Origin: Comamonadaceae bacterium
GTDB lineage: Bacteria; Pseudomonadota; Gammaproteobacteria; Burkholderiales; Burkholderiaceae_C
DNA length: 9,667 bases
Assembly (NCBI GenBank): GCA_947372005.1
Contig: CANBRV010000073.1
Span: 1 to 9,667 of the forward strand
Reading direction: 5' to 3'
The notes below the pieces were generated by a model. It did not search any database and was not told where the DNA came from. It was given only the letters and a program-made list of their open reading frames with translations. Both the position numbers and the translations under genes were made by a program. The first letter of the stretch is position 1, and every line of letters begins with the position of its first letter. This document shows positions 6,567-9,667 of the stretch, in pieces.

Positions 6567-7208
6567 ATGGCCTGGAGTCAAGACCAAATGGCGGCGCGTG
6601 CTGCTAAAGAATTACAAGACGGTTTCTACGTGAACCTCGGCATTGGCATGCCCACGTTAGTGGCGAACCATGTGCCATCCACCATGGATGTGTGGCTACA
6701 AAGCGAAAATGGCATGCTGGGCATTGGCGCATTTCCGATTGATGCCGAAGTCGATGCCGACCTCATCAATGCGGGCAAACAAACGGTGACCACCATCAAA
6801 GGCTCGTCCATTTTTGGTAGTCACGAAAGTTTTGCCATGATTCGTGGCGGCAAGATTAATCTCTCCATCTTGGGCGCGATGCAAGTCAGCGAGCACGGCG
6901 ATCTGGCCAACTGGATGATCCCAGGCAAGATGGTCAAAGGCATGGGCGGCGCGATGGATTTGGTGGCTGGCGTGAAGCGCGTGATTGTGCTGATGGAGCA
7001 CGTTGCCAAAAAGAAAGACGGCACAACCGACATGAAAATTCTGCCAAGCTGCACCTTGCCACTGACTGGCAAAGGCGTAGTTGATCGCATCATCACCGAC
7101 CTTGCAGTGATGGATGTGACACCTGAAGGTTTGAAAGTCATCGAACTCGCTGATGGTGTGACGATGGAAGAGCTGCAAAGCAAGACGGGCGTGGCTTTGC
7201 TGTCATAA
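6567..7208 (+). CDS. scoB: Succinyl-CoA:3-ketoacid CoA-transferase subunit B
   Basis: This is the 213-residue B subunit, which carries the catalytic glutamate. LQSENGMLGIG at 44-54 matches the CoA-transferase B signature, with Glu47 as the residue that forms the glutamyl-CoA thioester. The Met after SENG is a mild departure from the usual Ile, Leu, Val or Phe. The N-terminal NLGIGMPTLVANHVP is the CoA-binding glycine loop, and GSSIFGSHESFAMIRGGKINLSILGAMQVSEHGDLANWMIPGK is typical of the SCOT/AtoA/PcaJ family. The ATG lies 2 bases after the scoA stop, with GGGGG (6555-6559) as ribosome binding site inside the scoA end. Length is normal and the frame is intact. It forms an A2B2-type enzyme with ScoA; physiologically it feeds ketone bodies or polyhydroxybutyrate breakdown products into acetyl-CoA metabolism. 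Confidence 0.95.
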   Translation: MAWSQDQMAARAAKELQDGFYVNLGIGMPTLVANHVPSTMDVWLQSENGMLGIGAFPIDAEVDADLINAGKQTVTTIKGSSIFGSHESFAMIRGGKINLSILGAMQVSEHGDLANWMIPGKMVKGMGGAMDLVAGVKRVIVLMEHVAKKKDGTTDMKILPSCTLPLTGKGVVDRIITDLAVMDVTPEGLKVIELADGVTMEELQSKTGVALLS

Positions 7209-7222
7209 GCTAGCAAGGGCAC

Positions 7223-7654
7223 ATGAAAGAAATCGTCTACCCCGTCCGCGTTGAATTTGGTCATTGCGATCCTGCTGGCATTATTTGGTATCCCAATTTT
7301 TTCCACTGGATTGATTCGGCATCGCGTTATTTTTTTGAGCAATGCGGCGTGCCGACTTGGGCGGAAACCACGCGAACGATGGGCGTGATTGGTACGCCGA
7401 TTGTGGACACCAAAGCCACGTTTTTAAAGACGGCGACGTATGGCGAAAACTTGGGCATTCACACTTCTATTCCTGAATGGCGCGAAAAGAGTTTTGTGCT
7501 GCGCTATGTCGTGCGCCGCATGAACAAGGACGGCTCCATTGACGACATCATGCAAGCTGAGGACGTACGCATCTTTGCTGCCAAGCGCGAGGACGGTAAA
7601 AACGGTATCCGCGCTGTGCCGATTCCACCTAGCATCCGCGAGCTGTGCGAATAA
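7223..7654 (+). CDS. Acyl/aryl-CoA thioesterase, 4-hydroxybenzoyl-CoA thioesterase family
   Basis: This is a 143-residue single hotdog-fold thioesterase. The N-terminal VEFGHCDPAGIIWYPNFFHWIDSASRYFF is the classical active-site segment of the Pseudomonas-type 4-hydroxybenzoyl-CoA thioesterase, with Asp16 in the position of that enzyme's catalytic Asp. The rest also follows that family: GVPTW, GVIGTPIVDTKATFLKTATYGE, EWREKSFVLRYVVRR and a final RELCE. The enzyme would hydrolyse an aryl- or acyl-CoA to free acid and CoA. No 4-chlorobenzoate dehalogenase or ligase gene is nearby, so the 4-hydroxybenzoyl-CoA substrate is not assured. AAGGG (about 7215-7219) precedes the ATG. It follows scoB by 14 bases, so it is probably in the scoAB operon and may release a free acid or recover CoA alongside that transferase. 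The family is certain; the substrate is open. Confidence 0.92.
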   Translation: MKEIVYPVRVEFGHCDPAGIIWYPNFFHWIDSASRYFFEQCGVPTWAETTRTMGVIGTPIVDTKATFLKTATYGENLGIHTSIPEWREKSFVLRYVVRRMNKDGSIDDIMQAEDVRIFAAKREDGKNGIRAVPIPPSIRELCE

Positions 7655-7655
7655 T

Positions 7656-8228
7656 TTAATTAGCGCTTTGAGCTGCTGATAAGAGATCAGCACCAGCCAC
7701 CCGAACGGCAGCCAATATCTCTCGTTTAGTTGTGTCATGAAGCATGGCTCGTGCAATCATCACGGCACCCACGTTTTGAGCCATCAAGGCCCATGCCTTA
7801 TTGCTTGACCCGGTGATGTCTGTGACTGCATTTTTGAGTTCGACTATTCCTGCCTCGAATGCACGCTTGACCTCATCGCTAGAGCGTGCAACTTCTGACG
7901 CTAGAGAAGGAACAGGACACCCGCTGGCTGATGCATGCACATGGTTCAAGTGCAAGTAAATGTTTAATATCTTTTGCATGGCTTGGTAGTCGCCAAGCTC
8001 GACGCCATCGTAACGACGTTTCGTTTTATCGAGTTCCGCTGTGATGAGTGCAGAAAAGAGTGCGTCTTTGTTGTCAAAGTGCTTGTAGAGCGACCCAGTT
8101 GTCAGGCCTGCTGCGCCCGCTAGTGCATCGACACCGCTAGCGGCAAACCCATGCTGTTTAGCATGACTTCCGCTCGCTAACAGCAGCTGTTGCCGTACCT
8201 CTTCTTTGTGATTTTTTGGATAACGCAT
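7656..8228 (-). CDS. TetR/AcrR-family transcriptional regulator
   Basis: This is a 190-residue one-component repressor-type regulator. The N-terminal domain has the TetR helix-turn-helix: GFAASGVDALAGAAGLTTGSLYKHFDNKDALFSALI at about 27-62, with the recognition helix around TTGSLYKHF. The C-terminal ligand-binding and dimer domain carries GCPVPSLASEVARSSDEVKRAF at about 103-124, a pattern seen in a TetR group in which the Cys region may sit near the ligand pocket; the ligand is unknown. The start ATG (8228) has no Shine-Dalgarno sequence and AT-rich DNA upstream. It is divergent from the second Bug gene (152-base spacer) and its stop lies one base from the thioesterase stop. By the usual TetR arrangement it should repress itself and the divergent gene. 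Control of the scoAB operon is possible but not shown. Confidence 0.92.
   Translation of the reverse strand: MRYPKNHKEEVRQQLLLASGSHAKQHGFAASGVDALAGAAGLTTGSLYKHFDNKDALFSALITAELDKTKRRYDGVELGDYQAMQKILNIYLHLNHVHASASGCPVPSLASEVARSSDEVKRAFEAGIVELKNAVTDITGSSNKAWALMAQNVGAVMIARAMLHDTTKREILAAVRVAGADLLSAAQSAN
7674..7692. repeat. Short stem-loop in the 3' end of the tetR gene
   Basis: TGCTGAT (7674-7680) and ATCAGCA (7686-7692) pair perfectly around a 5-base AAGAG loop. It lies 20 bases past the thioesterase stop, inside the last codons of the convergent tetR gene. No T-run follows on either strand, so it is not a classical terminator, but it is the only hairpin I see at this convergent junction and could contribute to ending or stabilising either transcript. 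Confidence 0.3.
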
Positions 8229-8241
8229 GTGATTTTAAATT

Positions 8242-8253
8242 TTATCTAAATAA
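8242..8253. promoter_or_regulatory. Candidate TetR operator near the tetR promoter
   Basis: TTATCTAAATAA contains TTAT/ATAA inverted arms. Its first eight bases are the exact reverse complement of TTAGATAA at 8313-8320 in the palindrome on the Bug side. It overlaps the likely -10 region of tetR, as expected for autorepression. The sequence is AT-rich, so chance similarity is possible. Confidence 0.35.
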
Positions 8254-8303
8254 CTGCTAGCGAATGCTCAAGGGTAAACCATGAGTTCTGTTTAGACCAG
8301 TCC

Positions 8304-8313
8304 ATTCTAGAAT
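8304..8313. repeat. Perfect 10-bp palindrome ATTCTAGAAT
   Basis: ATTCTAGAAT is perfectly self-complementary. It lies just before, and overlaps by two bases, the longer imperfect palindrome at 8312-8335. It may be part of the same regulator site or a separate operator upstream of the Bug gene promoter. Confidence 0.35.
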
Positions 8314-8335
8314 TAGATAACGATTATTATCCAAT
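8312..8335. promoter_or_regulatory. Candidate TetR operator before the second Bug gene
   Basis: This 24-base imperfect palindrome has nine of twelve pairs matching. Its core is GATAACGATTATTATC (8316-8331), with GATAA/TTATC arms and ATT/AAT flanks. It overlaps a possible -10 box (8325-8330) and lies 45 bases before the Bug ATG. Size and symmetry suit a TetR dimer, and the half-site TTAGATAA recurs inverted near tetR. This is the best operator candidate in the window; binding is inferred. Confidence 0.5.
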
Positions 8336-8380
8336 AAATTAAAATCGTTCAACTCACCCTCCACTTCAAAAGGAAATGAC

Positions 8381-9385
8381 ATGACGCCGCTTCACAAAAT
8401 CGCTCTGGGCCTATCTGCATGCGGCACCTTCATCGCTAGCGCAGCTTTCACGACAGCCTTGCACGCTCAAACCTTCCCCACCAAACCCGTTACGCTGATG
8501 GTGCCTTACCCAGCAGGTGGTGGTTCGGATGTTTTGGCACGCAGCGTGAACACAACGCTAGGTAAAGAGTTGGGGCAACCCGTCGTGATTGAAAACTTAG
8601 GCGGCGCAAGTGGCTCTATTGGCGCTCAAAAAGTGTTGAACGCACCCTCCGATGGCTATTACCTGTATCAGGGTTCGCCCAATGAACTCATTTTGGCGGG
8701 CTTGGCCAATAGCGCTGTCAAGTTCAAACCCGAGGATTTCCGCGCCGTGCAGATTATTGGTAATTCGCCCATGGCCATCATCGTGCGCCAAGAGCTACCT
8801 GTTAATAACGCTGACGAGCTAGTGGCCTATGCGACCAAAGTGGCCAAAGAAGGTAAGCCGCTAACTTATGCCAGCGTGGGCATCGGATCTTTGTATCACT
8901 TGCTAGGGGAGCAAATATCCAAGCAAACGGGCATCCCCATGACGCACGTGCCCTACAAAGGTCTTGCCGATGTGGTGCGCGATTTGATTGGCAACCAAGT
9001 CGATATGTTCATCACGCCGTATGCCATACCGCAAGTGACCATGGCTAAGCAAGGTCGTTTTAAGTTCATTGCAGCCTTGTCGCCTAATCGTCAAAAAAAC
9101 CTTCCCGATGTTCCAACTGTGGACGAAGGCAAAGTACTTAAAGGTTTTCACCACAGTATATGGAACGGCTATTTTGTGAAGAAAGATACGCCAGAGGTCA
9201 TCGTGCAGACGTTTCACAAAGCGATCATTAATACCTTGACAGATCCAACCATCAAAACCAGTTTAGAAGCACAAGGCGGCGAATTGGCAAAGCCATTGAG
9301 CCTGGAGCAAACCAGCAAAGTTTATGTAGACGGTGTCAATCAGTTCCGCGCCATTGCCAAGTCCATCAATTTGCAGCCGCAATAG
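8381..9385 (+). CDS. Bug/TctC-family periplasmic substrate-binding protein (second copy)
   Basis: This is a 334-residue TTT-type receptor. An N-terminal signal is clear; the likely Sec cut is after Ala29 (ALHA/Q). An LSAC tetrapeptide at 11-14 resembles a lipobox, but the hydrophobic stretch continues past it, so a soluble periplasmic protein is more likely. The mature start has the classical PTKPVTLMVPYPAGGGSDVLARS, GQPVVIENLGGASGSIGAQKV and SDGYYLYQGSPNELI, then YASVGIGSLYHLLGEQISKQTGIPMTHVPYKG. AAGGAAA precedes the ATG. The sequence clearly differs from the first Bug copy (PYPAGGGSD against AAPAGSSLD), so it probably binds another ligand. No tctA or tctB is adjacent. It is divergent from tetR, which probably controls it, and is followed after 46 bases by a nitronate monooxygenase-type gene on the same strand. 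Confidence 0.94.
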   Translation: MTPLHKIALGLSACGTFIASAAFTTALHAQTFPTKPVTLMVPYPAGGGSDVLARSVNTTLGKELGQPVVIENLGGASGSIGAQKVLNAPSDGYYLYQGSPNELILAGLANSAVKFKPEDFRAVQIIGNSPMAIIVRQELPVNNADELVAYATKVAKEGKPLTYASVGIGSLYHLLGEQISKQTGIPMTHVPYKGLADVVRDLIGNQVDMFITPYAIPQVTMAKQGRFKFIAALSPNRQKNLPDVPTVDEGKVLKGFHHSIWNGYFVKKDTPEVIVQTFHKAIINTLTDPTIKTSLEAQGGELAKPLSLEQTSKVYVDGVNQFRAIAKSINLQPQ

Positions 9386-9404
9386 CAGGCTCGGTTGAGA
9401 GACA

Positions 9405-9419
9405 TAAATCCCTGATTTA
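9405..9419 (+). repeat. Small inverted repeat before the flavoprotein gene
   Basis: TAAATC (9405-9410) and GATTTA (9414-9419) pair perfectly around CCT. The repeat lies 19 bases after the Bug stop and 12 bases before the next ATG. There is no T-run, so it is a poor terminator; it could be an operator or a weak mRNA hairpin. Chance is a real alternative at this length. Confidence 0.25.
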
Positions 9420-9431
9420 GAAAATCACGCC

Positions 9432-9667
9432 ATGAAAACCCAAATCACAGAAATGTTCGGTATCCAGCACCCCATCATTCAAGGCGGGATGCACTACGTG
9501 GGCTTTGCTGAATTGGCCGCTGCGGTCTCCAACGCTGGGGGACTTGGCATCATCACAGGACTCACCCAGCGCACGCCCGAAGCGCTGGCGGCCGAGATCA
9601 AACGCTGCCGCGAGATGACGGATAAGCCCTTCGGTGTGAACCTCACGTTCTTGCCAACAGTGAGCTC
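9432..9667 (+). CDS. Nitronate monooxygenase/2-nitropropane dioxygenase-type flavoprotein, N-terminal part
   Basis: The first 78 codons are present and the frame is open to the window edge. MKTQITEMFGIQHPIIQGGMHYVGFAELAAAVSNAGGLGII, followed by KPFGVNLTFLP, is the FMN-binding TIM-barrel start of the nitronate monooxygenase family, which also includes FabK-like enoyl reductases and related oxidoreductases. QGGM and AGGLGI are the usual early phosphate- and flavin-contact loops. Class I and class II members and FabK-like proteins cannot be separated from this part. The ATG at 9432 is chosen because the family conserves this short lead before GIQHPIIQGGM; no Shine-Dalgarno sequence is visible. 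It probably shares a transcript with the upstream Bug gene, as no terminator is seen between them. Confidence 0.9.
   Translation, partial: MKTQITEMFGIQHPIIQGGMHYVGFAELAAAVSNAGGLGIITGLTQRTPEALAAEIKRCREMTDKPFGVNLTFLPTVS

Larger units (their letters stand above)
8229..8380. promoter_or_regulatory. Divergent tetR/Bug control region
   Basis: This 152-base, very AT-rich gap holds the promoters of two divergent genes. For tetR, TTGAGC on the minus strand (8271-8266) could be a -35, with AT-rich -10 candidates between 8249 and 8239. For the Bug gene, TATTAT (8325-8330) and TAAAAT (8340-8345) could be -10 boxes, but neither has a good -35. AAGGAAA (8370-8376) is the Bug ribosome binding site. Inverted repeats are listed separately. 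Confidence 0.55.

Noticed and set aside
5857..7208. Beta-ketoadipate:succinyl-CoA transferase (PcaIJ)
   Set aside because: The KKMISSYVGENKEFERQY and GAGIPAFFTKTGVGT segments match the SCOT (ScoAB) type, and no other beta-ketoadipate pathway gene is present.
6696..7342. Long minus-strand open frames (160 and 173 codons) opposite scoB and the thioesterase
   Set aside because: They lie opposite genes with clear family matches, show no recognisable domain and have no start signals; they are shadows of coding base bias.
1..9667. Mobile element, CRISPR array, tRNA or toxin-antitoxin system
   Set aside because: No transposase, integrase, regularly spaced repeats, cloverleaf or small paired genes were seen; gaps between genes are all below 160 bases.

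Overview
The window reads as an ordinary chromosomal segment of a betaproteobacterium, most likely Burkholderiales (Alcaligenaceae or Comamonadaceae type). The reasons are two periplasmic Bug/TctC binding proteins without their membrane partners, a RelA-type monofunctional ppGpp synthetase, a ScoAB CoA transferase pair and dense coding at a roughly balanced base composition. I see no insertion sequence, phage gene, CRISPR array, tRNA or rRNA.

Layout. (1) 1-309, plus strand: the 3' end of an SMP-30/gluconolactonase-like gene. It converges on a stand-alone gcvH (318-692, minus), and a hairpin terminator spans the junction. (2) 748-5815, plus: a tight run of a kynurenine-formamidase-like alpha/beta hydrolase, a second alpha/beta hydrolase, a Bug/TctC binding protein and relA, with gaps of 6, 2 and 20 bases. 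(3) 5857-7654, plus: scoA, scoB and a 4-hydroxybenzoyl-CoA-thioesterase-type hotdog enzyme, a small acyl-CoA operon. (4) 7656-8228, minus: a TetR regulator that ends one base from the thioesterase. It is divergent from a second Bug/TctC protein (8381-9385, plus), and the intergenic space holds AT-rich inverted repeats. (5) 9432 to the window edge, plus: the N-terminus of a nitronate monooxygenase/2-nitropropane dioxygenase-type flavoprotein.

How the genes may work together. The two hydrolases and the first Bug protein look like a small module that captures and hydrolyses an unknown ester, amide or lactone; the SMP-30 protein on the other side of gcvH may be related. The scoAB-thioesterase operon handles CoA thioesters: ScoAB moves CoA from succinyl-CoA to acetoacetate, and the thioesterase removes CoA from an aryl- or acyl-CoA. 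The TetR protein probably regulates itself and the divergent Bug gene. RelA makes the stringent-response alarmone and is biochemically unrelated to its neighbours.

I did not find a clearly new biological system. The points most worth checking are the operator candidates between tetR and the second Bug gene, a possible hairpin that hides the gcvH ribosome binding site, the uncharacterised two-hydrolase plus Bug module that runs into relA, and the pairing of ScoAB with an aryl-CoA-type thioesterase.
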